From positions 1 to 40,866 of the forward strand of contig JAUWPE010000008.1 in NCBI GenBank assembly GCA_030611765.1: a stretch of 40,866 nt of DNA, in the 5' to 3' direction. Shown piece by piece: positions 31,964 through 40,866 of the stretch. The notes beneath the pieces were generated by a model. It saw nothing but the letters and a program-made list of their open reading frames with translations. It was not told where the DNA came from and searched no databases. Origin of the DNA: Candidatus Cloacimonadota bacterium. GTDB lineage: Bacteria; Cloacimonadota; Cloacimonadia; JGIOTU-2. A program made the translations under genes and the position numbers. Within the stretch, counting starts at the first letter, position 1. Each line of letters opens with the position of its first letter.

Positions 31964-31995
31964 TTGACATCCATTTATGCATACAAAAATTTCAC
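31964..31995 (+). promoter_or_regulatory. Putative promoter of the G-x-D-x-Y repeat gene
   Basis: TTGACA (31964-31969), 17 nt, then AAATTTCACA (31987), the third case of TTGACA-N17-AAA[CGT]TTCAC in the window. The start codon at 32020 is 56 nt after the first base of the hexamer, in line with pgi (54). Confidence 0.5.
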
Positions 31996-32019
31996 ATGAA
32001 AGAATTCTCAGGATGTAAA

Positions 32020-35000
32020 ATGAGAAAGAAATATGCGATTTTGTTCCTCTTACTTGTTACAATTTTCCTAAATCATTCATTGCTTTATGCAAGGAAGAAA
32101 TCGAATGAAGATATCAAACCTTATTCTAATGAATTGTATTTCCAGCAGGATACAGAACCGATTGAATTCGAGTACACAGGAAATCCTCTTGACTATGCAG
32201 GAAAGCGCATAGGCATGGATGTACGCAATTTTGAATTGCCAAAAGCATACGAAAACTCATACAGATTTGCCTGCAGATTTCCGCTAATTGATTATGTGTC
32301 CAATCAGCCGCTGTACTTGAAACAATGGACAGAAGAGGTAAGTGAACGCTTTCTTGAGATTCATAAGAAAGAGGGGATCAAAGTAACAAATTATGCACTT
32401 GAATTACTGCGTGACACCCAGGAATTTCCTTCCATGAGCATCACTGAGAATGTAGAATTATTGGATGATTTCAAAGATATGCTGCGAAGTCGCTCATTTT
32501 CCGTTGAATATCAAAATGCTGTTTCAAATCTGGTAGAAAAATATCTCATTTCAAAATCTATGATCGTAAAAGCGAAGGAGAATTTGTCATCGGAAGATTT
32601 ACAATTTTTCAATGATAATCCGGGCTATTTCCTTATTCCGGATGGCGAGCATATGCCTGCAATAACAGGAGATGTTTCAACTCATTTTGAATTTATCGAG
32701 CATGCCAGAAAATTCAAGTATCAGTATATGTTCTTTGCTGCAAAGCTCATGTCCGATGCGATATACGAATATTGGAATGCAACAAAGGATATGGCTGTTT
32801 CTGATATTTATACTGAAAGTTCTGCTTATGAGGAACCCTTCATTTATGTGACAAATTCATTAAGAATTGTCATTCGAGGAGTGGGTGATGATGTATATAC
32901 GAGGGATGCCCATTTGCTCATAGATGTTGGAGGCGACGATATATATCACAACAATGCAGGCGGATGCAGATCGAGCTTTGAAGAGATCACAGTGTGTATC
33001 GATCACAATGGCAATGACAGATATGATTTACCAAATGACCTTTATGTGCAGGGCTTCGGTTTCTTGGGATGCGGATTCCTTGTAGATTTCAAGGGCAATG
33101 ATGTGTATAATGCAAAGCATTTTGCGCAGGGAGCAGGCGTATGCGGAGTGGGTGTTCTCTGGGATAATTCAGGATTTGATACCTACAGCGCGCATGCGTT
33201 TTGTCAGGGCGCAGGCATGTTCGGTCTGGGCATGCTGCTGGATGATAATGGTGAAGATCTATATGACTGCTCCACACTTGGGCAGGGAGGAGCAACAACT
33301 CTCGGTATGGGCATTCTGTCAGATTTGAATGGTGATGATCGCTACTATCTTGCAATTGACGAGTCAAAAGACAAATTGGGTAATCTTCCCGGTTACGGGC
33401 AGGGGGGAGCACTTTCCTTTAGACATTATCCTTGGAAGAAAAAACTCACTGCTTATGGCGGTGCAGGTCTGCTCTTTGATGCATCAGGTAATGACAGATA
33501 CTGGACAAAGGGCTGGTGCGATCAAGGCGGCAGTTATATTATGTCATTGGGTGCGCTGGTGGATCAATCCGGAAATGATCATTACACAGCAAATACAGGT
33601 CAGGGCAGTGGTACTCACATCACAAATGCAATCCTGATCGATGAAGATGGGCACGACATTTATGAAGGAAGTTTTCGAACTGGGGCTTCGGGCGATGATC
33701 GTTCATCGGGTTTTCTCATAGATTATGCAGGAAATGACGTTTACAAGTCGCTAACCTCATCCTATGGCACTGGTGCCAAGCCCATGAGTTATTCGCTTTT
33801 CATTGATTACAAGGGAGAAGATACCTATATTTGCAGTGAGCCGAAAAATGAAATCACGTTCAATAACTGGCAGAGTTTTGGGGGAGTATGGCCTGAATCG
33901 GAACCATATAATTGGCCCTATGCGATCTGCATGGATCTCGATGGAGAAGACGATTATCAGGTTCGATTTCATAAAAATAATTCAGAAAGATCGAGCTTCG
34001 GTCATGGAATATTTCTTGATACCGATTGGAATGGTGGTGATATAATCGGGGAAATACATAATGAGTTGAAAGAGCAGACTAAACCGGAATTAAGCAGTAA
34101 GATCAAGAATTCACAATATTATGACGATATAAAGGAATTATTATCTCAAAGTACCTTCATACGCTTTCAGGTAGTTGGGAAATTAATTCAGGATTCGACA
34201 GACATCATACCTTATCTTACTGAAATTCTAAAAACTTCAGAGAATCGAAATGTAAATCGTGATGTAATGGAGATCATTCATTATTATCTGGTGAATGAGA
34301 AATTATCAGAAACTTCAGAAAAACCAATTATTTCTCTTCTGGATGCACCCGACGAAGAGGTTCGTTACATCATAGCTGATGATATTGGAATGTGGGAATT
34401 GAAAATAGGGGAAGACGCTTTGCTAAATACTGCGATTATTGATACATCAGCAGATGTTAGGTATGCAGCTTTAAAATCACTTATTATTCTAAAATCGATG
34501 AAAGGACTACCCATTGCACGCAGATTTTGTGAGAAGGATCCATCTGAAAAAGTGCGCAGGGTGGCAACTACATATTTAGGAATTGTAAATGATGGCATTG
34601 ATCCCTTCCCATTATTGAGTTATATTCTGCAGCATGATTCCTCACCTTCAGTTCGGGTGGAAGCAGCAGAAGCTATGGGAAAGCTTAATGATGAACAATC
34701 AGTACCCTTCTTACGGGACGCAGCAAAATCCTTTGATGTCTATCTCCAACGGGCTGCTGGCAAAAGTTTGGCTGAATTGGGTTATATTGAAGGCATTGAA
34801 ATTTTGATCGAGTCATTATTATTTCCATCTATCGATGCCTTTGAAAATTATAATTACAATGTTCCAAATTTCATTGCAATGTATTCCGGTTATGATCTAC
34901 CTGAAGCAGAGCGGTATGATAAGACAAAATGGGAAGAATGGTTTGCAGCGAATAAAAATTCAATAGATATTCAAAAAAATCTTGAGAACTTGCATGCATA

Positions 35001-35379
35001 CAAGGAGCTTCAAGATTCACTTTCTGATCTTTCCGATAAAGAGAAAATTTCTAAGTATGAAGCATTCTTGGGAACTCATCCCAATTATTTTCAGGCAAAA
35101 AAAGAGCTTGCTCAGATACTGAACAGAGTTGCATGGGATATGGTTACTGCTCCAAAAGAGAATAAAAGATATGATCCGGTACTCGGTCTTAAGTACGCAA
35201 AACGCTGCGTGGAACTCGATCCTCAATTGAATTATATTGACACACTTGCAGAGGCATATTATATAAATAGAAATTATGATAAAGCACTTGAAATATGCAA
35301 TGATATTCTTAAGAATCATCCAAAAGATAAAATGTTTTTAGAGAGAAAAATACGTTGTGAGCACCTTTCTGGAAAGTAA
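32020..35379 (+). CDS. Exported G-x-D-x-Y repeat / HEAT / TPR protein
   Basis: A 1119-aa protein from the ATG at 32020, where the signal peptide starts (MRKKYAILFLLLVTIFLNHSLLYA) with AGGA 8-9 nt upstream; the track's start at 31996 adds eight residues before it. Residues ~25-280 are helical and unrecognised. Residues ~283-650 hold 13 copies of a 20-35-residue unit with core D-x-x-G-x-D-x-Y (IDVGGDDIY, VDFKGNDVY, FDASGNDRY, IDEDGHDIY and others), often followed by QG-x-G; it probably forms a beta-solenoid and may bind Ca2+. Residues ~690-940 are HEAT-like repeats (SPSVRVEAAEAMGKLNDEQ; DPSEKVRRVATTYLG). Residues ~994-1119 are TPR-like (YIDTLAEAYYINRNYDKALEICNDIL). Likely periplasmic or surface; function unknown. 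Confidence 0.85.
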   Translation: MRKKYAILFLLLVTIFLNHSLLYARKKSNEDIKPYSNELYFQQDTEPIEFEYTGNPLDYAGKRIGMDVRNFELPKAYENSYRFACRFPLIDYVSNQPLYLKQWTEEVSERFLEIHKKEGIKVTNYALELLRDTQEFPSMSITENVELLDDFKDMLRSRSFSVEYQNAVSNLVEKYLISKSMIVKAKENLSSEDLQFFNDNPGYFLIPDGEHMPAITGDVSTHFEFIEHARKFKYQYMFFAAKLMSDAIYEYWNATKDMAVSDIYTESSAYEEPFIYVTNSLRIVIRGVGDDVYTRDAHLLIDVGGDDIYHNNAGGCRSSFEEITVCIDHNGNDRYDLPNDLYVQGFGFLGCGFLVDFKGNDVYNAKHFAQGAGVCGVGVLWDNSGFDTYSAHAFCQGAGMFGLGMLLDDNGEDLYDCSTLGQGGATTLGMGILSDLNGDDRYYLAIDESKDKLGNLPGYGQGGALSFRHYPWKKKLTAYGGAGLLFDASGNDRYWTKGWCDQGGSYIMSLGALVDQSGNDHYTANTGQGSGTHITNAILIDEDGHDIYEGSFRTGASGDDRSSGFLIDYAGNDVYKSLTSSYGTGAKPMSYSLFIDYKGEDTYICSEPKNEITFNNWQSFGGVWPESEPYNWPYAICMDLDGEDDYQVRFHKNNSERSSFGHGIFLDTDWNGGDIIGEIHNELKEQTKPELSSKIKNSQYYDDIKELLSQSTFIRFQVVGKLIQDSTDIIPYLTEILKTSENRNVNRDVMEIIHYYLVNEKLSETSEKPIISLLDAPDEEVRYIIADDIGMWELKIGEDALLNTAIIDTSADVRYAALKSLIILKSMKGLPIARRFCEKDPSEKVRRVATTYLGIVNDGIDPFPLLSYILQHDSSPSVRVEAAEAMGKLNDEQSVPFLRDAAKSFDVYLQRAAGKSLAELGYIEGIEILIESLLFPSIDAFENYNYNVPNFIAMYSGYDLPEAERYDKTKWEEWFAANKNSIDIQKNLENLHAYKELQDSLSDLSDKEKISKYEAFLGTHPNYFQAKKELAQILNRVAWDMVTAPKENKRYDPVLGLKYAKRCVELDPQLNYIDTLAEAYYINRNYDKALEICNDILKNHPKDKMFLERKIRCEHLSGK

Positions 35380-35561
35380 ATAAAAAAAGTTTCGGAGTAG
35401 ATTTTATAAAAGGTTAAATATGATTTTTTTTAAGTAATTTCCATCCTGTGAAACTTGAGTAAATTATTTCCACTTTTTCAAAAAAACTTGACGACCCTCA
35501 TGAACAGCATACCTTTTTGTTCAAATTTTTTTGAATAAAAAATTAAATATGAAAGTAAGCA
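35380..35561. other. Intergenic region with possible promoter
   Basis: 182 nt without a gene. TTGACG at 35489-35494, 73 nt before the next ATG, may be a -35 element. No hairpin with a T-run follows the upstream stop. Confidence 0.35.
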
Positions 35562-36563
35562 ATGAAAATGATTAAAAAATATCTACCACTTCTTTTTATA
35601 ATTATCTTACTATTAATTAATTGTGCCGATTTTCTTGAACCGATTTTCAATAATGGAGAACTCGTAATTGAAGCAATTATTCCCACGATCGGCTTTGCCA
35701 GAGATGTATTTGTTTCTGATGATTATATCTATATAGCCGAAGATCAAGCTGGTTTTTCTATCTATAATAAAGCAAACAATTCACTTGTATCTCACTGCTA
35801 TGGTGACATTGAATATGCGCGTCTTATTCAAGTAGTCGAACCTGTTGATTTATTATTTATATATGATTACAATGGGAGTCCAGGTAGATTAGTTGTATAT
35901 GATATAACTAATATCATAAATCCAAGCGAGACATGGCCTATCACAAGTGCTGGTGATAGAGTTGTTAATAAACTTTTCTGTGAAATACAACCAAATAATA
36001 GTGTAAATGTATATTGGACATTTGGTAATAAATTCCGTTTTGGAAATTATATAATTAATGAACTCTGGGTAGGTTCAAATGGGTTTGATTTCCCAAATGC
36101 AATAAAGGGTTTTGATATTGTGGATACTCTTCTTTTTGTTACAGGCGAACAAAGAGGACTTTATATAACCAACCGAAATAACGGAAACATCATAAGTGAA
36201 GTGAATACTCCCGGAAGAGCAGTCGATGTTAAGGTATATGGAGACTATGCCTACATTGCTGATAAGGAATGTGGCATCTCTGTAATAGATATTTCGGATA
36301 TTACTCAACCGGAGCTGGTCCACAGTTATGATACTTCAGGATATGCTCAGAGAATCGATGCTGAAGGAGATTACTTAGTGGTTGCTTCCGGTGGTGGAGG
36401 AGTGTATCTCTTTGATATTTCTAACAGAGCTAAGCCAGAATTCGTAGACAGATGGGATGATTCCGATATTGGCTACACCTATGATGTGGATATGCATAAT
36501 GGGGAAGTATTTGTTGCAACCCGTGAGGGTGTATATCGAATGTTAATAATTAATGATAAATAA
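35562..36563 (+). CDS. LVIVD-type beta-propeller lipoprotein
   Basis: A 333-aa protein with a lipoprotein signal peptide (MKMIKKYLPLLFIIILLLINC, lipobox LINC). The mature chain consists of beta-propeller repeats of the LVIVD type: ARDVFVSDDYIYIAEDQAGFSIYN, VKVYGDYAYIADKECGISVIDISDITQPELV, AEGDYLVVASGGGGVYLFDISNRAKPEFV, VDMHNGEVFVATREGVYRM. LVIVD proteins are surface proteins common in Cloacimonadota and Bacteroidota, and their ligands are unknown. It ends 16 nt before the next gene, a large C25-like protein, and the two may be co-transcribed. Confidence 0.9.
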   Translation: MKMIKKYLPLLFIIILLLINCADFLEPIFNNGELVIEAIIPTIGFARDVFVSDDYIYIAEDQAGFSIYNKANNSLVSHCYGDIEYARLIQVVEPVDLLFIYDYNGSPGRLVVYDITNIINPSETWPITSAGDRVVNKLFCEIQPNNSVNVYWTFGNKFRFGNYIINELWVGSNGFDFPNAIKGFDIVDTLLFVTGEQRGLYITNRNNGNIISEVNTPGRAVDVKVYGDYAYIADKECGISVIDISDITQPELVHSYDTSGYAQRIDAEGDYLVVASGGGGVYLFDISNRAKPEFVDRWDDSDIGYTYDVDMHNGEVFVATREGVYRMLIINDK

Positions 36564-36579
36564 AATGAAGAGGAACCAA

Positions 36580-39500
36580 ATGAAAAAGACGCTCATAATT
36601 CTTGTTCTAAGTTTTTTATGTTTTTCATATACAAATGCTTCATCGAGTGACCCTGTTGCTATTTCTCAGGATGAGAAAGTGATGAAATGTCAATTCTCAA
36701 ATCTGAAAGTATCAGAGCTTCGTTTTGAACTTCCTGATTTTGAACAAACCTTATTGAGTGAAAAGAATGTTGAATACACTAAAATCACCATTCCAACTGA
36801 AGGAGCATTAGTGCTCGAAGGATATCCTGATCTGCCGGTTATTAGCAGACTTATCGCTATTCCGTCTCAAGGATCAGTAAGTTATGAAATTGATAATATT
36901 TATGAAGAGGTTATTTCAAATGTAGAGATTTACCCCTATCAGGGAGAAAATAGAACTGTTGGGAATTTACTTATGAATGAGAAGGTTTATAATGGTAATG
37001 AACCTTATCCTGCAGAGATTATTTCGATATCCGAGCCACAGATCATGCGTGATTTGCGTCTAGTCCGTGTGACGATCCAGCCATTCCAATATTTCCCGGA
37101 AACGAAAGAACTACGAATTATTAAGAATGCCGATGTGCGTATTACCACTTCCGGCGCAGGTGGAGTGAACGAGAAATCATCACATAGAAAGATTTCACGA
37201 TTTTTTGAACCGATATATAAATCCATGATTTTAAACTATGAAGAGATATTCAGAGATGTCGAGTATCAAGAACCTAGTTACTTGTTCATATATCCCACCG
37301 ATGCAACAGTTTCGGCTAATCTCACCTATATCACAAACTGGAAACATCAAAAGGGATTTCATGTTGAAACGGCTGATCTTGCTCATACAGGTTCGAGTTT
37401 ATCACAAATTAAGGATTTCATACAAAATGCTTATGATACCTGGGCATATCCACCAGAATTCATTTGTCTTGTCGGTGATGCCGGTGGTTACTATAATATA
37501 CCCACAGCTTACTATTCGGGTGGAGAGGGAGATCAATACTATACCTTACTTGAAGGCAACGACATCTTAGCCGATGTTTTTATAGGAAGACTCTCCTTTA
37601 ACTCCCTTTTGGAATTTCAAACGATCATTTCAAAAATACTTAATTATGAAAAAACGCCTTATATGGCAAATACTGACTGGTATAAAAAAGCACTTCTTGT
37701 TGGTGATCAATCATCATCGGGTCCTTCTTGTATTTCTACATGCAAGTTCGTTAAAGAGGTCATGCAGGCATACTCAATCGATTATAATTTCGATGAGGTC
37801 TATTCAAGTCCATTTGTGTCTGGGATTGCAAGCTCTATTAATAATGGAGTGAGCTATTTTCATTATCGTGGTTATTGGGGCATGAGTGGCTGGGATAATA
37901 ATAATAGCAATACTGCAGCACTTAATAATGGATATATGCTTCCCTTTGTTGTGATACCAACCTGCGCCACCGGCGATTTTCAGGGTACAACAGGATGTTC
38001 CGAATATTTCTTAAAAGCTGGTTCTCCATCAGAACCCAAAGGTGCGATCGCAGCCATCGGTACTGCAACACTCAGTACACATACATGCTTTAATAACACT
38101 GTCTCAGCAGGTGTATTTACTGGAGTGTTCCGCGATCATATATTTAATCCAGGTGGGGCACTTGTTCGGGCAAAATTAAGTCTCTATAACAGCTATCCCA
38201 CGAATCCCAATAACTGGGTCGATAAGATTTCATATTGGAATAATCTTATGGGTGATCCTGGCATGGAACTTTGGACAGGAGTACCGATTCAATTGGAAGT
38301 GACACATCCTACAATGGTTGCAGTAGGAACTAATAATATTGAAATTACTGTCAACAATACTTATGGATTTGTAATTGAAGGGGCATGGGTTACTATACTT
38401 CAGGAAGGTGACAACATTTTTGAGAGTGGTTATACTGACTCAAATGGAAAGGTACTACTCCCTATCAACACATCGATCACAGGGAGTGTCATCGTTACTG
38501 TTACAAAGCATGATCACATTCCATATATATCAGAATTCCTCATTTTACAGGCAAACAGTTTTGCGAGTATTTCTCAGACAACAATTGATGATGATAACAG
38601 CGGGTCATCTTCAGGAAATAATGATGGATTGGTCAATCCTGGAGAAGATATCGAGCTTATTATAAGCTTGAAAAATCATGGAAACAATGATCTTTATAAT
38701 GTAACCGCGACTCTTGAAACTAATGATCCAGGTGTAACGATCACAGATGATACAGAGAATTTTGGAACGATCAATGCTAATCAAACGGTGCAGTGTCTTG
38801 ATGATTTTGATTTCTCCATTGATGCCGATCTTCTTGGTGGAGCTGAAATATGGTTCGATCTCATCATTACTGATAGCGCATCAGATGAATGGACAGATCG
38901 ATTTTCAATTCCAATATACGGTGCAAATCTTGATTTTGTAGAATGTACAATTATTGATGGAGATGATGGTATCTTAAATCCCGGTGAAACAGCTCAATTA
39001 ATTATCACGCTTAGAAACTCCGGCTCGGTTTCTGCCCAAGCTGTTGATGGACTGCTTCTTAGTAATGATGATACGATCATAATAAATGACAGTCTCGGTT
39101 TTTGGGGAGTGATCTACGGTGATGATACAGGAACAAATGATACCAATACTTTTGAAATCTATGCTAACACGCAGGTCATTCCAGGAACACAATTTCAATT
39201 ACCTCTTCATTTGACCAATAGTGCGGGATATGATGATCAGATTACTGTTACGCTGGAAGTTGGAGTAGTTGATGTCTGTGATCCTTTGGGACCCGATGCC
39301 TATGGATATTACTGTTATGATGACGGAGATACGGACTACAGCATCGCTCCATACTATTCGTGGATTGAGATCGATCCTGATTACGGTGGCAATGGAACTG
39401 TCCTAAGTCTTTATGATGGTGGAGATGATGGTGATATCGCTACGATCAATATACCATTTAGTATGACCTTTTATGGACGCTTTTATCATGAAATCACAGT

Positions 39501-40866
39501 ATGCACAAATGGTTGGCTTGCACCAGGCGGGACAGAAGAATTTGCCTTTATGAACAGACCCATCCCAGAATCGCTAGGACCTTCTCCAATGATCGCTGCT
39601 TTCTGGGATGACCTAAAAACCACCGGCAGCAGTAATATCTGCTACTATTACAATTCCAGTTCCCATTATTTTGTTGTTGAATGGTCTCATATGAGTAATG
39701 ATTATAACGATGCAGAAGAAACCTTTGAAGTCGTGATCTATGATCCTACATATTATCCAACTCCTACGGGTGATTCCGAAATATTATTTCAATATAAAGT
39801 TTTTAATAACGTCAATGCAGGTTATTATTCTGGCTATTCTATTCAACATGGAGAATATGCAACTATTGGTCTGGAAGATCATTCGGGACTTGTTGGTCTT
39901 GAATATAGTTTCTGCAATTCTTATCCTACTGCTGCCAAAACTCTGACTAATAATTCAGCTATTTTCTTTACAACACGGGGTTCAGAAATACTTGATCCGC
40001 CAATTGCTGGCGTAACGCCTTTAGAATTCACCTTTGTGCTGGAGCAGGGACAGACGGGCTCTGATGTACTGAGTATTTCTAATATCGGTGAGTCCAACCT
40101 GATATATTCAATCGAAAAAGATTACAATATCGACCGCGATGCAGGCGGACCTGACAGCTATGGTTATATGTGGACTGATTCCAATGAACCTGGCGGTCCT
40201 GATTATGATTGGATAGATATTAGCGAAATCGGGACACAGGTTACTTTCACTCATAATGATGTGGGCTCAGGTCCATTTGATATTGGATTTGATTTTGATT
40301 TTTACGGAGAAATGTACAATGAATTCATCCTAAGCCCTAATGGATGGATTGGCTTTGGTGGAGATTGGACTGATTATCATAACTATTCGATTCCGAGATA
40401 TGATGCACCAAAACCTGCTATCTTCGGCTTCTGGGATGACTTAAATCCAGTTAATTCTGGCAATACAACCGGTTCTGGAGATGTGTATTATTATACAAAC
40501 GGCTCAGACAGTCTTATTGTCTGGTTCGATCATGTGATCCATTATCCCGGTGGGCAAAATGGTACTTATGATTTTCAAATAATCATTACAAGTGATAATA
40601 TGATTAAATTTCAATATCGCTCACTTAGTGGTAGTCTTAATTCATGTACAGTTGGAATCCAGAATGGAACAGGTTCGGTTGGTCTGGAAGTTGTCTATAA
40701 TAACTATTACCTGCAAAGCAATCTTGCAATTGAATTTTATAGAGTGATAGATTGGCTTACAGTTGATCCTTCAAGTGGAATCGTCTATGCAGATGAAACA
40801 CATAATATTGATATTATTGTGGATACTGATGAGCTTGAGTATGGACAGACCTATCAGTGTGATCTC
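36580..40866 (+). CDS. Gingipain-like (C25 family) secreted protein, 3' end missing
   Basis: An uninterrupted frame of 1429 codons from the ATG at 36580 to the window edge; the track omits it because no stop is reached. Signal peptide MKKTLIILVLSFLCFSYTNA. Residues ~25-215 resemble the C25 propeptide (EGYPDLPVISRLIAIPSQG). Residues ~225-565 are the C25 catalytic region: YLFIYPTDATVSANLTYITNW, FICLVGDAGG, ADVFIGRLSFNS, IPTCATGDF with the expected catalytic Cys (C462), and NLMGDPGMELWTG. The usual Gly-His-Gly is replaced by R-G-Y-W-G (430-434). Ig/CARDB-like domains (~570-900) follow, then two copies of a ~260-residue beta domain beginning AYGYYCYDDGDTDY (~906) and SYGYMWTDSNEPGG (~1190). It is probably T9SS-exported; the sorting domain would lie beyond the edge. 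Confidence 0.9.
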   Translation, partial: MKKTLIILVLSFLCFSYTNASSSDPVAISQDEKVMKCQFSNLKVSELRFELPDFEQTLLSEKNVEYTKITIPTEGALVLEGYPDLPVISRLIAIPSQGSVSYEIDNIYEEVISNVEIYPYQGENRTVGNLLMNEKVYNGNEPYPAEIISISEPQIMRDLRLVRVTIQPFQYFPETKELRIIKNADVRITTSGAGGVNEKSSHRKISRFFEPIYKSMILNYEEIFRDVEYQEPSYLFIYPTDATVSANLTYITNWKHQKGFHVETADLAHTGSSLSQIKDFIQNAYDTWAYPPEFICLVGDAGGYYNIPTAYYSGGEGDQYYTLLEGNDILADVFIGRLSFNSLLEFQTIISKILNYEKTPYMANTDWYKKALLVGDQSSSGPSCISTCKFVKEVMQAYSIDYNFDEVYSSPFVSGIASSINNGVSYFHYRGYWGMSGWDNNNSNTAALNNGYMLPFVVIPTCATGDFQGTTGCSEYFLKAGSPSEPKGAIAAIGTATLSTHTCFNNTVSAGVFTGVFRDHIFNPGGALVRAKLSLYNSYPTNPNNWVDKISYWNNLMGDPGMELWTGVPIQLEVTHPTMVAVGTNNIEITVNNTYGFVIEGAWVTILQEGDNIFESGYTDSNGKVLLPINTSITGSVIVTVTKHDHIPYISEFLILQANSFASISQTTIDDDNSGSSSGNNDGLVNPGEDIELIISLKNHGNNDLYNVTATLETNDPGVTITDDTENFGTINANQTVQCLDDFDFSIDADLLGGAEIWFDLIITDSASDEWTDRFSIPIYGANLDFVECTIIDGDDGILNPGETAQLIITLRNSGSVSAQAVDGLLLSNDDTIIINDSLGFWGVIYGDDTGTNDTNTFEIYANTQVIPGTQFQLPLHLTNSAGYDDQITVTLEVGVVDVCDPLGPDAYGYYCYDDGDTDYSIAPYYSWIEIDPDYGGNGTVLSLYDGGDDGDIATINIPFSMTFYGRFYHEITVCTNGWLAPGGTEEFAFMNRPIPESLGPSPMIAAFWDDLKTTGSSNICYYYNSSSHYFVVEWSHMSNDYNDAEETFEVVIYDPTYYPTPTGDSEILFQYKVFNNVNAGYYSGYSIQHGEYATIGLEDHSGLVGLEYSFCNSYPTAAKTLTNNSAIFFTTRGSEILDPPIAGVTPLEFTFVLEQGQTGSDVLSISNIGESNLIYSIEKDYNIDRDAGGPDSYGYMWTDSNEPGGPDYDWIDISEIGTQVTFTHNDVGSGPFDIGFDFDFYGEMYNEFILSPNGWIGFGGDWTDYHNYSIPRYDAPKPAIFGFWDDLNPVNSGNTTGSGDVYYYTNGSDSLIVWFDHVIHYPGGQNGTYDFQIIITSDNMIKFQYRSLSGSLNSCTVGIQNGTGSVGLEVVYNNYYLQSNLAIEFYRVIDWLTVDPSSGIVYADETHNIDIIVDTDELEYGQTYQCDL

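Noticed and set aside
37238-39946. Several 60-110-aa plus-strand ORFs between 37.2 and 39.9 kb
   Set aside because: They are alternative frames of the uninterrupted C25-like gene starting at 36580.

Overview
The window looks like a piece of a low-GC, FCB-group bacterial genome, most plausibly Cloacimonadota (Cloacimonetes) or a close relative. That placement is inferred from gene content: a C-terminal type IX (Por) secretion sorting domain, a Fibrobacter-paralogous (FISUMP) lipoprotein, a gingipain-like C25 protein, bacterial TypA/BipA and RlmN, and Shine-Dalgarno starts. No rRNA, tRNA or cas gene was seen. Most genes are ordinary bacterial ones, but the tRNA amidotransferase is the archaeal-type GatDE pair.

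Layout. 1-324: the leader-distal end of a CRISPR array whose last repeat is cut by a short palindromic element, followed by a gene relic. 618-1480: a DUF4342 protein and a PH-like membrane protein. 1994-7750: a six-gene co-directional operon (TetR regulator with its own operator, LolD/MacB-type ATPase, two FtsX-like permeases, a LolA-like periplasmic protein, an outer-membrane barrel), which reads as one self-regulated envelope export or lipoprotein-handling system. 8060-11427: gatE-gatD. 12185-17389, minus strand: typA, a HEPN/nucleotidyltransferase toxin-antitoxin-like pair, a decayed duplicate of the typA 5' end, and a 650-aa protein combining a PIN-like nuclease region, a coiled coil and membrane segments. 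17836-26210: pgi, a FISUMP lipoprotein, a TauE-like permease with a BaiN-like flavoprotein, a COG2509 flavoprotein and rlmN. 26753-27964: an ECF-like sigma factor with a long C-terminal extension. 28400-29724: a complete IS4-type insertion sequence with a 9-bp target duplication. 29872-40866: a surface/secreted protein region with a kelch-like T9SS cargo, a 1119-aa G-x-D-x-Y repeat/HEAT/TPR protein, an LVIVD-type lipoprotein and a very large C25-like protein that runs off the window and is absent from the ORF track.

Intergenic spaces are packed with short dispersed repeats that form mosaics, sometimes nested in one another and sometimes reaching into genes (the RlmN C-terminus, the CRISPR terminal repeat). 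Several genes share a strong TTGACA -35 element 54-66 nt before the start codon. Several ORF-track starts are too far upstream; starts were corrected for TetR (1994), FtsX-1 (3368), the MNT protein (15110), pgi (17836), the FISUMP lipoprotein (19621) and the G-x-D-x-Y protein (32020).

The best candidates for undescribed biology are the PIN/coiled-coil/membrane protein beside the HEPN/MNT module, the G-x-D-x-Y repeat protein, the sigma factor with a possible sensory domain, and the nested mosaic repeats.
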